A stretch of DNA of 64,000 nt, taken from Aplysia californica. Taxonomy: Eukaryota > Mollusca > Gastropoda > Aplysiida > Aplysiidae. Every line of letters begins with the position of its first letter. Position 1 is the stretch's first letter. Positions 47,901-56,746 of this stretch are shown one piece after another. The notes beneath the pieces are model-generated. The model worked only from the letters and a program-made list of their open reading frames with translations, did no database searches and was not told where the DNA came from. Location of the stretch: positions 22,416-86,415 of the forward strand of contig NW_004798466.1 of NCBI RefSeq assembly GCF_000002075.1, given 5' to 3'. Made by a program: the position numbers and the translations under genes.

Positions 47901-50900
47901 TCTATTTCCGTAGGGCTGAAATCTGAGAAGTGAGCACTATCTGTTCACCTGGACATCCTAAATAATAAAAATAAGAATAATAACGATAATAATTGAATAA
48001 TTATGGAATGTATATCCACACTTTACAGCATGTTCAGACTCTGTATGCTTTAAAGTCTACATCTTTACTCTCGCAGACCCTAGAACTCCCAGGAATATTC
48101 CTGGCTTTGCGGGAAGCATGCAGTGCAAGCTGTGGATTACACATACTAAATGTGGCGTCAGTGGCCTAGTGGTTAGGCTTCCGGACTCGTAATCATGAGG
48201 TTGCGGGGTCAGGGGTTCGAGCCGCAGGCCTGACGTTGTGTCATTGGGAAAAGCACTTTACACAAATTTTCCTCACTTCTTCCAGGTGGAAATGGTTACC
48301 CGGCCATAGACAGCGAAAGATCTTGTCAGTATGTTAGTGTTTTAGCACCTATAAATGGCTGTTTGCACTGTATGCTTCCCAGGAAGTTGAGTTTGTTTCA
48401 GAATGCTCTCAGGTCTGCTGGGGTAATAGTATAGATTGTGAAGCTCATAGAGCTTGCTGTTGAGCGGAATTTGGGCAATACAAATGCGATATATTATTAT
48501 TATTAAATCATGTTGAAATGAATGTAAAACGTCCCCCATGTGTTGGGCCCCTCCCCAGGTCTGACCCTGGTCTCGGCTCCCCACCTGGCCCGCTCATACC
48601 ACCACCTGTTCCCCCCCGACTCCTTCAGAGAGCTGCTCACCTCCGATATCATCGCAGACGGACCCGTGTAAGTGGTGGATTGTTGGTGGGTGCTCCGTGT
48701 GAGGGGTGGGTGGTCCGTGTGAGGGGTGGGTGGTGGGTGTGAGTAGTGGCTTGTTGGTGGGTGCTCTGTGTGAGTGATGGGTAGTCGTGGTGAGTGGTTG
48801 GTGGGTTGTCTGGTGTAAGTGGTTTCTCTCCAACTTGTGAGGGGAAAAATGCCGAAACAACCCAAAACCCATGGACACAGAGGAAAGCATCATCGTAGAA
48901 GACCATAAAAGGCAGCAACCTTCAACAAGTTCTTTGCGTCTATAAAAAAAGCTACACCCCATGCTGACCAACATAGAGACTGTCTGAAAAAACTGAAAGA
49001 GAAAGAGCATGCGCCAAGTGCAAGTATCTCTCTCTTTGAAGATGACTTCACACTCACTGAGCTCAACAGGGCAATGAAAAAACTGAAGCCCCGCAAATCC
49101 CCAGGACCAGATAGGATCCACAATAATGAAATGCTTGTCAACCTCAGTCCTGTTGATAAGGGCTATATTCTCCAGCTAATCAATAAGACGTGGAATGAAA
49201 ACACCATCCGCAGAGCATGGAAGAACGCCATCATCACACCCATTCTCAAGAAAGGAAAACCTGCTGAAGAATAATGAAAAGCTATCGACTCATTTCACTC
49301 ACCTCATGCATTGGGGAAACTAGCAGAGAGGATGGTCAACCACCGCCTATGCTGGTGGTTGGAAAAACCGGTGCCTTGGACAGCAACCAAGCAGGATTCC
49401 GTACGGGCCAACAAACAGATGACCTGCTCTTTGGACTCAGTCAGAAAGTCCTTGATGGCTTCCAGGAGAAGAAGCACACAGTTGCAGTATTCGTTGATCT
49501 CCTGGAAGTTTACGACAGGGTATGGAGAAAAGGCCTCCTGTGGAAGATGACACAGACAGGAATTCATGGGAAACTCTACAGATGGGTGAATACCTTCCTT
49601 ACAGACAGGACAATCCAGACCAGGATGGACTACGGTGTGTCATCCAAAGCTGTACTGGAGGAGGGCCTACCCCAGGGTTTCTCTCTGAGCTGCACACTTT
49701 TCCTTGTTTTCATCAACGACCTGCCTGAGATACTGAAATCAGAGAAGGCCCTATATGCCGACGACCTAGCCATCTGGCATTCAAGTAAACAAGCTGGCAT
49801 CTGTGCACAGCTTATAAATTAGGACCTAGATAGATTCCTCAACTACTACTGTAAGTGGAAACTAAAAGTGAATTGTACCAAGACAATCTACACCGTCTTT
49901 ACAAAAAGCCACAAATTCGTAAAGCGAAATCACACCATGTCACTTCCAGGAAACAAACTAGAAAAAGTTGAAAACCTGACCTACCTTGGGATTGAGCTGG
50001 ACAGGCAGTTTTCATGCAAAAACCTCATCTGGAACCTGAAGACTAAGGCCAACAAGAGGCTTAACCTTCACAGACGGCTGGCTATTACTTTATGGGGGAG
50101 AGGACAAGGATGCTCTCAGACAGCTATATGCTGGTTATGTACGCTCTGCCATGGAATATAACTGTCTGAAATGGGAATTGTCATTTGTAAAATGTTTCAT
50201 GTTTGTATTCACTTGCAAAAAAACTTTTCTGAAAGGGTGATTGTTAGAAGTGTTGATCCTCCTGTGAATGTGTGACTATGATGTGTGTGGATGTGTGACT
50301 GTGATGTGTGTGGATGTGTGACTATGGTGTGTGTGAATGTGTGACTATGGTGTGTGTGGATGTGCGACTCTGTTGTGTGTGGATGTGCGAATGTGATTTG
50401 TGTAGATTTGTGATGTGTGTGAATGTATAACTGTGATGTGTGTGAATGTGCGACTGAATTTGCGACTGGGATGTGTGTGGATGTTCGAATGTGATTTGTG
50501 TGGATTTGTGATGTGTGTGAATGTATAACTATGATGTGTGTGGATGTGCGACTGTGATGTTTGTGGATGTGTGACTGTGATGTGTGTGAATGTGCGACTG
50601 TGATGTGTGTGGATGTGCGACTGTGATGTGTGTTAATGTGCGACTGTGATGTGTGTGGATGTGTGACTGTGAATTTGTGACTGTGATGTGTGTGGATGTG
50701 CGACTGAATTAGTGACCGTGATGTGTGTGAATGTGCGACTGTGATGTGTGTGGATGTGCGACTGTGATGTGTGTTAATGTGCGACTGTGATGTGTGTTAA
50801 TGTGCAACTATGAATCTGCGACTGTGATGTGTGTTAATGTGTGGATTTGTGAGTGTGTGCGACTTTGATGTGTGTGGTTGTGTGATGTGTGAGTGTGAGG

Positions 50901-52902
50901 GTCTTGTCCATTGACATATCAGGTTTCTGACTTGGTTGTGTTTTTGCGGGTGGTTGGAGTGAGGGTGCCTTTGGTAGGTTCTACAGGTGGACTTATTTTA
51001 TTTCCCCCTGTTTTTTTTCTGTCTTGCTTCTTCTCTGCATGTGCGTATGTTTCTTCAAACTCATGTGTCGTCTGTGATGTGTACATCTTTCCTCTAACAC
51101 AAGTTGTGTCATCTGTGATGTGTGTTGTCTTTGATGTGTCATCTCCCACACTGCCCTGTTCTCCACAGATGCTGCTACGCGTGTCAGGTAGAGATACTGG
51201 ACCCTCATGTAAGTACAGCACAGATGAGCTGTTTATCTCATCCTTTTTTTTCTATTGCTTTTATATGACTTTGGTGATTTCTTTGACATCCAAAACCCTG
51301 TCAGTTTTTTTAAAGCTCTTTCAAAGCTGAGGCAGTTTTTCTACAGACAAAAGTATTTTGTTCAAGCCGGACACACACAGCCACTGAAACTGTTCCTTCT
51401 GTCCTGAAAACTTTTTTTTAATGGTGTTTTATGGTGCTCACAACTGCATAAAGTCATATGAGCGGACGGGATACACTAAACATTTTCAATTGGTAGGAAA
51501 TTTTGATTTTTGCCTACTCTTATCAATTTTGGACCACCAAGGGATCTTTAACGGGTGCAACTTGCACACGGGACCTCCGAGATTTTTCACCCTTGTCCGA
51601 GAAGGCTAGATGTAGATCTTTTCCAACCAGAAGATCAGGGGTGTGGCTGAAAGACAGCAGTAAGAAGGAGCCAAGGAGTAGCAGTAGAAAGGCTGCAGAA
51701 AGAGTCAGGAGCCCAGTGGAGGGGGTGAGAGGGTGAGGGAAGAAATTGGAGACGAAAGCAGATTACAGAATATTGCAAGAGAGAAGGAAAGAAGGTGAAA
51801 GGAGACAATTTTTAGAGAAGAAAATTTTTCCGTCGCTACTCGGATTCGAACCTTGGACCTTTGAATGAGAGGCGAACACCTTAACCTCTAGGCCATGAGA
51901 GCCCCCTGAAAAACTTTGCTTTCTTACTTTCTAGGTTCAGAATAGTCGAACAGATTGCCGACGATATGTCCGTCCTTGTCTCTTGCATTGATTTATCAGA
52001 TCTGATTGTATGTAGATCTAGTTGTTGTGTGCTGTAGCAGTGTCTTGTCATAGTGTGTAGTGTGTGTACTGGAAGTGTGTAGTAATTAGTAATGTTTAGT
52101 CATAGTGTGTTGTCATAATGTGTAGTCGTAGTGTGTAGTTGCAGGGTGTGGTCGCAGTGTATAGTCGCAGTGTATAGAGTAGTAATGTGTAGTCATAGTG
52201 TGTAGTCGTAGTGTGTAGTCGTAGTATGTAGTAGTAGTAATGTGTAGTCGTAGTGTGTAGCAGTAGTTTGTAGTCGTAGTATGTAGTAGTAAGACGTGTC
52301 AGTGGAGCCACTCCATGCTGCGACTTTTCAGGTAATCTGTGACTGACTGGCAGTCTCAACACCACAGTGTTCATTCCTCTATTTCCTTACATAGGGAGAA
52401 TTTTGAGAGATTTATTCCACCTGTTTGCCCATTTCTACTACAAGTGATGAGGAAGGGACTAAAGCTGTTTCTGGGACACTTGAACCAACCTAAAGGCTTT
52501 GAACTGCTTTCTCCCGCTGGAAAGATAGATGGCAAACAAGGCAGAGGTAGCTCAAGAACAGCTTGTGTAGAGAACTTGAACAGATGAATGATGGGGGAAA
52601 TGAAGGGGGAGGGGGGGGGGATATTGTAGGTTTTTGTGAGTTCATGTGAGTAGAGACATGGGTGCTGAACCTTGATTGTTGATGTTTGCGTCTAGTCTGG
52701 CTCTTGAGGATGATTATGATGATGACAATAATGATGCCCTCCTGTCTACCCCCCCCCCCCCCCCCATGGCCAGGTATACACATGCGACAAGTGTGAGCGA
52801 CACTTCTGCTTGGACTGCGACCTGTTTACACACGAGGTTCTCCACTCCTGCCCTGGCTGTGCCAGCTCCCGCAGTCTGCAGACCGTGCAGGCGGGCTTGT
52901 AG
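35960..52902 (+). CDS. TFIIH subunit p44 (GTF2H2/Ssl1)
   Basis: Thirteen visible exons: 35960-36015, 36817-36931, 38057-38143, 38492-38597, 39887-39992, 41653-41743, 42949-43036, 43957-44033, 46487-46550, 47549-47652, 48559-48667, 51169-51208, 52774-52902. All are GT-AG and in phase except at the N gap, where one exon of about 31 nt (human ECSLIRMG segment) is missing. Expected length is about 400 aa; human is 395. Domains run in order: vWA-type Ssl1 domain from [20 protein letters not shown] (about 59) through [20 protein letters not shown] and VIGLSAEVR to DESHFKDLL; zinc motif [21 protein letters not shown]-terminal zinc/RING-like region [29 protein letters not shown]. p44 binds and stimulates the XPD helicase in core TFIIH, for RNA polymerase II initiation and nucleotide excision repair. 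A non-coding 5' exon is likely (TTTTTATCAG before the ATG). Confidence 0.97.
36480..36780 (+). mobile_element. Diverged SINE-like family A
   Basis: In GTF2H2 intron 1. Family A words such as GTATCAAACAATCCTCATCTC, AAGACCTCTAGTCTTCTGCAG and the tail ACTCCACTAAAACTAAAC. Heavily mutated and possibly two overlapping copies. Confidence 0.5.
38598..38758 (+). repeat. (GTGA)n array starting at a splice donor
   Basis: Begins exactly at the exon 4 donor of GTF2H2 (GGGG|GTGAGT) and continues as GTGAGTGAGTGAGTAAGTGA with GGGT variants for about 160 bp. Every few bases repeat a consensus-like donor. Confidence 0.9.
38888..39215 (+). mobile_element. SINE-like family A, compound copy
   Basis: GGTGGTTGGCAGGCACTCTGG at 38890, a second GTCAAACATCATCATCCTTATC block at 39080, and the tail GTAAAACTGTTAC near 39190. 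The central part has an extra 150 bp with a poly-C run. GTF2H2 intron 4. Confidence 0.65.
39434..39800 (-). mobile_element. LINE ORF2 C-terminal fragment (minus)
   Basis: Minus-strand translation gives [24 protein letters not shown], then a TGA where Trp is expected, then [35 protein letters not shown] and RWREL. This is the conserved tail seen after the reverse transcriptase in a widespread animal LINE group. It ends in a (GAA)n-like tract. In GTF2H2 intron 4, antisense to the gene. Confidence 0.8.
40012..40302. repeat. Poly-G run and (CT)n tract
   Basis: G-rich run at 40012-40041, 20 bases after the exon 5 donor of GTF2H2, then CT/TTTC repeats at 40105-40300 in the same intron. Confidence 0.95.
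40407..40923 (-). mobile_element. tRNA-headed SINE, family C, copy 1
   Basis: Minus-strand element with a tRNA-like head at the right (GTGGCCTAGAGGTTAAGG A box, GGGTTCAAATC B box at 40857-40867) and the tail CGCTCATATGAACTTATGCA..GTAAAACACTTACC at the left. Flanked by the 10-bp duplication AGGAATTATG (40397-40406 and 40924-40933). The 517-bp length is long for a SINE. GTF2H2 intron 5. Confidence 0.85.
40985..41578 (+). mobile_element. LINE 3' end with RNase H tail
   Basis: Broken frames give [22 protein letters not shown], then [29 protein letters not shown] (41138-41341), then [17 protein letters not shown]-like zinc motif and [12 protein letters not shown] in shifted frames. It ends with (AAC)n at 41570-41583. 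Target words ACCTAATTCTTC and CCTAATCTTTCC flank it. GTF2H2 intron 5, just downstream of SINE C. Confidence 0.75.
41897..42015. repeat. (GA)n with (CA)n microsatellite
   Basis: GA at 41898-41930, CA at 41931-41946, GA-rich to 42015. GTF2H2 intron 6. Confidence 0.95.
42062..42945 (+). repeat. 61-bp minisatellite abutting an acceptor
   Basis: About 14 units of AAATGATCTATCTTGTATAA, ATAGACACATAAAACATTGA and GCCTCTGTCTCCCTGTCTCCT. The final unit's CTCCCTGCCTCCCCAG is the functional acceptor of GTF2H2 exon 7 at 42949, so the acceptor's pyrimidine tract is part of the repeat. The first units are the most diverged. Confidence 0.95.
43073..43447 (-). mobile_element. Two SINE-like family A copies (minus)
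   Basis: A truncated copy at 43073-43175 (AGTAAGTGTTTTACGGCGCTTGC) and a full one at 43180-43447 with AAGGAGCAAACCACACCAGAGC twice, 60-70 bp apart, showing an internal duplication of the head. GTF2H2 intron 7. Confidence 0.75.
43840..43956 (+). repeat. About 60-bp duplication across an acceptor
   Basis: CTTATGTAAGGTGATGTTGTT-CCTGAAG at about 43871-43900 is repeated as CTTACGTAAGGTGATGTTGTT-CCCGCAG ending at 43956, the functional acceptor of GTF2H2 exon 8. The upstream copy ends in an AG and is a decoy candidate. Confidence 0.85.
44034..44248 (+). repeat. About 100-bp tandem duplication
   Basis: TTGGAGGGTGTGACTGGTAG..CTTCCTGTCTTTC recurs as TTGGAGGGTGTGTCACTGGTAG..CTTCTTGTCTTTC. A looser relative lies at 50945-51030. 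Intron 8 of GTF2H2, before the gap. Confidence 0.7.
44249..45121. other. Assembly gap (873 N)
   Basis: Sized run of N within GTF2H2. It probably hides the short exon between 43957-44033 (phase 0 end) and 46487-46550 (needs one preceding base). Frames reported through it are meaningless. Confidence 0.99.
45665..45955 (+). mobile_element. SINE A tail next to SINE family D
   Basis: 45665-45728 is the family A 3' end (GGCGCTCATATGACC, GCGAGCGCCG, CTCTACTAAA). 45735-45955 is family D, with the tRNA-type B box GTTCGATTCC at 45799-45808, GGATGTTGTATCCCTCT and an AAAACACCTA end, related to 10487-10620. Confidence 0.7.
46304..46440 (+). mobile_element. SINE-like family A, 3' part
   Basis: GTCGTCCTTATATAAATCTC to CAATAAACTCTTACAAAAAA, just 46 bp upstream of GTF2H2 exon 10 (46487). 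Confidence 0.6.
46700..47345. other. Intron sequence, no feature
   Basis: GTF2H2 intron with short GTGTTTC/TGTGTG repeats at 46775-46830 and nothing else recognised. Confidence 0.4.
47345..47515 (+). mobile_element. Fragment of a pogo-like element
   Basis: TTCAGACCTGCTCTAAGGCC, CACCTATGTAAGAC and internal GTCCAAGACGTCCACCTG, sharing its start with 25968-26065. Lies directly before GTF2H2 exon 11. Confidence 0.4.
48067..48150 (-). mobile_element. SINE family B 3' fragment (minus)
   Basis: AGACCCTAGAACTCCCAGG to GCAAGCTGTGGATTACACAT, the same block as in the 13548 copy. Truncated at the junction with the plus-strand copy. Confidence 0.7.
48152..48507 (+). mobile_element. tRNA-derived SINE, family B
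   Basis: A box GTGGCCTAGTGGTTAGG (about 48161), B box GGTTCGAGCC (48214-48223), body as in 12136-12490, tail (TAT)n. With the preceding minus fragment it forms an inverted pair, 52 bp upstream of GTF2H2 exon 12. Confidence 0.88.
48668..48835 (+). repeat. GT-rich minisatellite starting at a donor
   Basis: Starts at the exon 12 donor (CCCGT|GTAAGTGG). TCCGTGTGAGGGGTGGGTGG units repeat the exon end plus donor-like sequence at least twice, then degenerate to 48835. Confidence 0.8.
48870..50235 (+). mobile_element. LINE reverse transcriptase, broken
   Basis: Frames give [14 protein letters not shown] (about 48930), then [20 protein letters not shown] (49074-49272), then [59 protein letters not shown], a YADDLAIW catalytic box (about 49755) and, after a [19 protein letters not shown] and [12 protein letters not shown]. 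These are reverse-transcriptase motifs of a Jockey/I-type non-LTR element. At least two frameshifts and two stops separate the pieces. Endonuclease and RNase H are absent. It lies sense in GTF2H2 intron 12. Confidence 0.92.
50260..50905 (+). repeat. About 24-bp minisatellite
   Basis: Roughly 26 units of GTGATGTGTGTGGATGTGCGACT with variants, immediately after the LINE fragment. Confidence 0.95.
51415..51905 (-). mobile_element. tRNA-headed SINE, family C, copy 2
   Basis: Co-linear with 40407-40923. Complement of GGTTCGAATCC B box at 51843-51853, A box complement CCTTAACCTCTAGGCCA, tail CGCTCATATGACTTTATGCA. Flanked by CTGAAAACTTT (51404-51414) and CTGAAAAACTTT (51906-51917). GTF2H2 intron 13. 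Confidence 0.88.
52030..52310 (+). repeat. GTAGTCGTAGTGT minisatellite
   Basis: Degenerate 9-15-bp units of GTGTAGTCGTA/GTAGTAGTAATGT, in GTF2H2 intron 13. Confidence 0.9.
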
Positions 52903-53742
52903 ACCAGTCAGTCTATGGTTAGTTTACAGATCGTGCTGGCTCGCTTGTAGAATGGCCAGTTAACTCACCCTAGAAGTGCTCAGCGTTTCACCGGAAGCAA
53001 CCCGCCAAAAATGCCATGCCGCCTCGGCCGATCGGTTGTAAATATGTGTGTTTGGCATGGGGATATTGGCTGAGATACCAGAGATTTGTACGGAAAAATG
53101 ACCATTTACAGCTCAACAGATGATAAAAGACATATATAACCATATCTTTTCTTAAAGCTGATAGAATGAGCCATTCAAAAATGATAAGCGATCAAATAAA
53201 TACAAACTAAGCACAAAACACGATAAACTCAACAATTAGTACATCAGCTCGGTGAAACAAGTGATAACACATAGCGTGTAGTCGCTCAGCCGGACCGTGT
53301 CACTTTGTCGATCGATATCTTGGCAGAGAGACTGTCTACGAGGTCAAGATAACTTGCCAAGTCTCTATGCCCTTTATATAGGGCCTGCACGCTTCCCGGT
53401 CGAAGTAGGTCAGCCGTATATATAGGGCCTACGCGCTTCCCGCGTAGCCCGGCTCATGCCCTTTATAGGCAGGGCCTGCTCGCTTCCTGGGTTAACTGAC
53501 GGTTAAGGCGGGCTTGTAGACCGGTCAGTTTACAGGTGGTTCAGGCTGCGGTTACAAAACGCTCAGTTTACAGATGGTACAGGCTGGGCTATAGAACGGT
53601 CAGTTTACAGGTGGGGTTATAGAATGGTCAGTTTAGAGACAGTACAGGCTGCGACTATAGAAAGGTCAGTTTACAGATGGTACAGGTTGAGGTTACAGAA
53701 CGCTCAGTTTACAGATGGTACAGGCTGAGCTATAAACCTACT
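52885..53742 (+). repeat. Minisatellite containing the GTF2H2 stop codon
   Basis: The unit GCAGGCGGGCTTGTAGACC plus AGTTTACAGATGGTA (about 35 bp) occurs at 52885-52959 and about seven more times at 53504-53742, with a 0.5-kb insertion between. The first unit encodes the last GTF2H2 residues (VQAGL and TAG), so the C-terminus and stop are repeat-derived. Confidence 0.88.
52964..53491. mobile_element. TTAA-flanked MITE, piggyBac-like
   Basis: Inserted in the stop-codon minisatellite. TTAA at 52960-52963 and 53492-53495. The ends with target read CAGTTAACTCA and, inverted, CAGTTAACCCA. ACCCTAGAAG lies near the left end. The interior has two CCCTTTATA..AGGGCCTGC..GCTTCC repeats. No coding capacity. 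The family assignment rests only on the TTAA target and the ends. Confidence 0.5.
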
Positions 53743-53754
53743 TAAAAGTCACAG

Positions 53755-53965
53755 TTCATGCTCTGTGACACCAAGGCACAATGTCTGGAATGTTTTTCTG
53801 TGTTCATAAAATGAAGAAAAATACAGGTGAATGTTGACATTTTGGAATGTTTTTCTGTGTTCGACATGATGAAGGAAAATACCGTTGTATATACTGACAG
53901 TTTTAAAATGTTTTTCTGTGTTTATCAAGATGAAGGAAAATACAGTTGTATGTTGACATGTTTTG
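53755..53965 (+). repeat. About 61-bp tandem repeat in the 3' UTR
   Basis: Three units of TGGAATGTTTTTCTGTGTTC and GATGAAGGAAAATAC, between the GTF2H2 stop and its poly(A) signal. Confidence 0.88.
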
Positions 53966-53992
53966 AAGCGACATGGTTTACTGTCTGTGTCC

Positions 53993-53998
53993 AATAAA
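53993..53998 (+). other. GTF2H2 poly(A) signal AATAAA
   Basis: AATAAA about 1.1 kb after the stop codon, followed by A-rich then T/TG-rich sequence (TG run at 54068-54084) suitable as a downstream element. It is the best candidate for the end of the gene. Confidence 0.6.
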
Positions 53999-54196
53999 AA
54001 AAATCACATATTGAAATGAAACTCTCGCTGGTCTATACAGATGCGTTCCTCATATCTATTTGTGTTTGTGTGTGTGTGTGTGTGTATACATGTTTGCCTC
54101 CTATATCATATCATCACTTGAAGACCCAGGGCAAACACACATGCCAAAAGCAGATCTAGACAGGAAGAACGAACAGCCCAACACTCCAGCTTCATA

Positions 54197-55079
54197 CTGT
54201 GGAACTCGGATTCAACGAGGACGCTGGGCCTGACCTAAAATCTCGTTCACTCCGAGTGTTCGTTTATACCAAACATGAGGTTTTATTTAAACAATTACAG
54301 GCTCTGAGTAAGTAATATATAAAGAGAAGTCACAAGTAGTGCCTGAAATGCCTGCGTATGATGAACTGGGTAAAAAAAAAAAGACCCCGATTCGTTCAAA
54401 TGCACGCCTGTGTCATCTCGATTGTTTACCAAAAAGTTGTGTTGCTGTGTTGGGCCTAGCACACGGCAACTTTTGATTCCATAGACCAGCGCCCAATTCA
54501 TTACGCAGATCTACGTCAAGACTAGCTTATCATGGTAATAGTGATCAGTTGCCGAGCGGGGAAAAAAGACTGTAACTTGTAACGCATTTGTATCTGCGAC
54601 GTTCAACGCCCAGACCGCTAGTGTCACCCCCCCCCCCCCCCCCCACACCCACCCACCCACCCAAAAAAAAAAAAAAAAAAAAGGCCACACAGCCACACGT
54701 GTGCTGGCCGCCCATCCGACCCCGACACACGCCAGAGTAGACATGTGCACGTGCCAACAACGCATGTGTTGGTATGAAAAAAGGCCGCTGATTGGTCGCA
54801 TGCTAGACGGTCAGGTCGCATGCAATCGGCTAAGTGAATAATGGTTCACGACGCAGGTGCAATGGATGGTTTCTGGGAATAGATAAAGTTCGTTCTGGGA
54901 GAAAAATGAGCGAAGCCACGTCTGCGGGGGCTATTCACTCTGGAAGCGACCTAGTTGAATTCGAGCTCGCTGAAAGTGCTCGTTGAATCTGGGTTACTTT
55001 TATTGATTTTAAAGAAGAAAAAAACGGGGAATCTATCTCGTCTCGTTGAATCCGAGATCGTTGAATCCAAGTTCCACTG
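54197..55079. mobile_element. Pogo/Tigger-like MITE
   Basis: Ends CTGTGGAACTCGGATTCAAC and, inverted, CAGTGGAACTTGGATTCAAC, flanked by TA (54195-54196 and 55080-55081). Subterminal GTTGAATCC motifs repeat. 883 bp with poly-C (54628-54644) and poly-A (54662-54682) inside and no transposase. Confidence 0.8.
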
Positions 55080-55119
55080 TACAACAACACTGCATAACAT
55101 ATCGTTAAAAACAATAACA

Positions 55120-55770
55120 AACAAGATTAGATGAACAGATGTGCCTTAGGAAAGACAGAGCAGTGGAGATCAGAAAGGAAGAGACCAGGATCTTCAGCCT
55201 GCAAATAGACCATCAGCTCAACATCCACTTGAACAGAATCAAACCAGAACTTCCCCCAACAACATGTCCTTTGTTTGTGTGACGACATGAGACTGGGTCA
55301 GCACCTAGTCCACGGCGAATTTGTAGATGACCTCAGGGCTACGGACAATAAACTCTGAAAAACCTGCAGCTATTGCGACATAATACATACCCACACGGCT
55401 GTGGTCAAAGAAAAACCAGCACCTATCGTTACACATACCTGCACACATCTTCTGTGATCAGGAAAACCCTGCAGATGGTTGGTTGGCGAGTGCTCTGGTG
55501 TGGCTTGCTCCTTCTTTTCTATCAAACATCTATCGTCGTGATTCTCCCTTCTTTTTTGTGTTGTTTACTTATATGACCCTATATTGTGTTGCAAGTGCCG
55601 TAAAACTCTTACGAAAACTAAAAACTAAACTGCAGCTATCACGACATAATACATACATGTACCCACATAGCGCTGTGGTCAGGAAGGCGAGAGCCCAGCC
55701 TTTGTTGGATCGATAGCAACTACGATAACAACAACAGCAGCAGCAACTAAAAAAGACGACCCTGTCTCAT
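55120..55770 (+). mobile_element. LINE 3' tail interrupted by a SINE A
   Basis: Translated pieces (HVLCLCDDMRLGQHLVHGEF, DDLRATDNKL, KTCSYCDI, VRKARAQPLLDR) match the zinc-motif tail of RNase H-bearing LINEs like that at 40985. It ends in (AAC/AGC)n near 55730. A family A SINE (55476-55640) interrupts it, and CTGCAG words flank the SINE. Confidence 0.65.
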
Positions 55771-55995
55771 ACTCATACTCATACTGCCAGTTACCACTTT
55801 CTAAAATTAAAAGAAAGTTGATTTGTTTATTTCACAATTTGTCCTACCAATCAACATGCCATACCCACCAAGATGATATATATAGCTTTGTGAAGGTGCC
55901 CGGAAGCAAATACCGCCGTCTCCCAGCCACTGGTGTCGTTGGGATCGCGCGGGGAACAAGAGTCTGGTCTCCTCTCCTGTATCTCTCCTCCCATC

Positions 55996-56034
<39 letters not shown>

Positions 56035-56746
56035 TCTCTGTAGCTTCCTCGCTTTATCCAACACAGAAATCATTGATGCCTATTTCTTTTTCTATTTCAC
56101 CTTGGATGTTACCCAGCAATTTTTGGCAAGTTGTTTCTTGTACATTGGGGTCTCTTTTTAACCTCGCTCGTCCAACCAAACGAGTCACGATTTAGTATTG
56201 TAGGCTCCAAGCTCCTTTTATTTTCCTTTTTTCATTTGAGTCTTTGAAATAGAACGTTGGGCCATGGATGAGTTTGATGATAGTTACCATGAGTACCCAG
56301 TTTGAAATTGATGACAACTACCGTGTACCATGAGTACAAGGTTTGGTGACAACTACAATGCACCATAATGTGCTACCACGAGTATAAGGCACAGACTTGC
56401 ATCGAGACGTGCTTATCTATACATAATATTATATTTGTGAAAGCCCGTCACTTTGGCCGCCTAAAACTTCGGAACCACTTTAACTTTCGAATTTGACAAA
56501 ATTAATGGTAGTTCTGAATCATTTAAAGGGTGCACAGTTCTATTGTGGAGCCTGAAGTCACTGTAGTTTAATTTTCAGTTTTTCATTAGTTCCGTTTAGA
56601 TCTAATCTTGAGAAAGTCCGTCTTCTAAGACGCCATTGTAAAATGTAAACAAGTGAGGTTCCCGTTCAATAGCCGTACGCACTGTGTCCACACTTTTGAA
56701 ATTCTGGAGTGTACAACCACGAAAGCGGAATAGGGAATCAATCTAT
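55771..56746. other. Intergenic, (CA)n at 55999-56033
   Basis: No gene. A pure CA microsatellite, and short ACTACCATGAGTAC repeats near 56285-56395. Confidence 0.5.
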
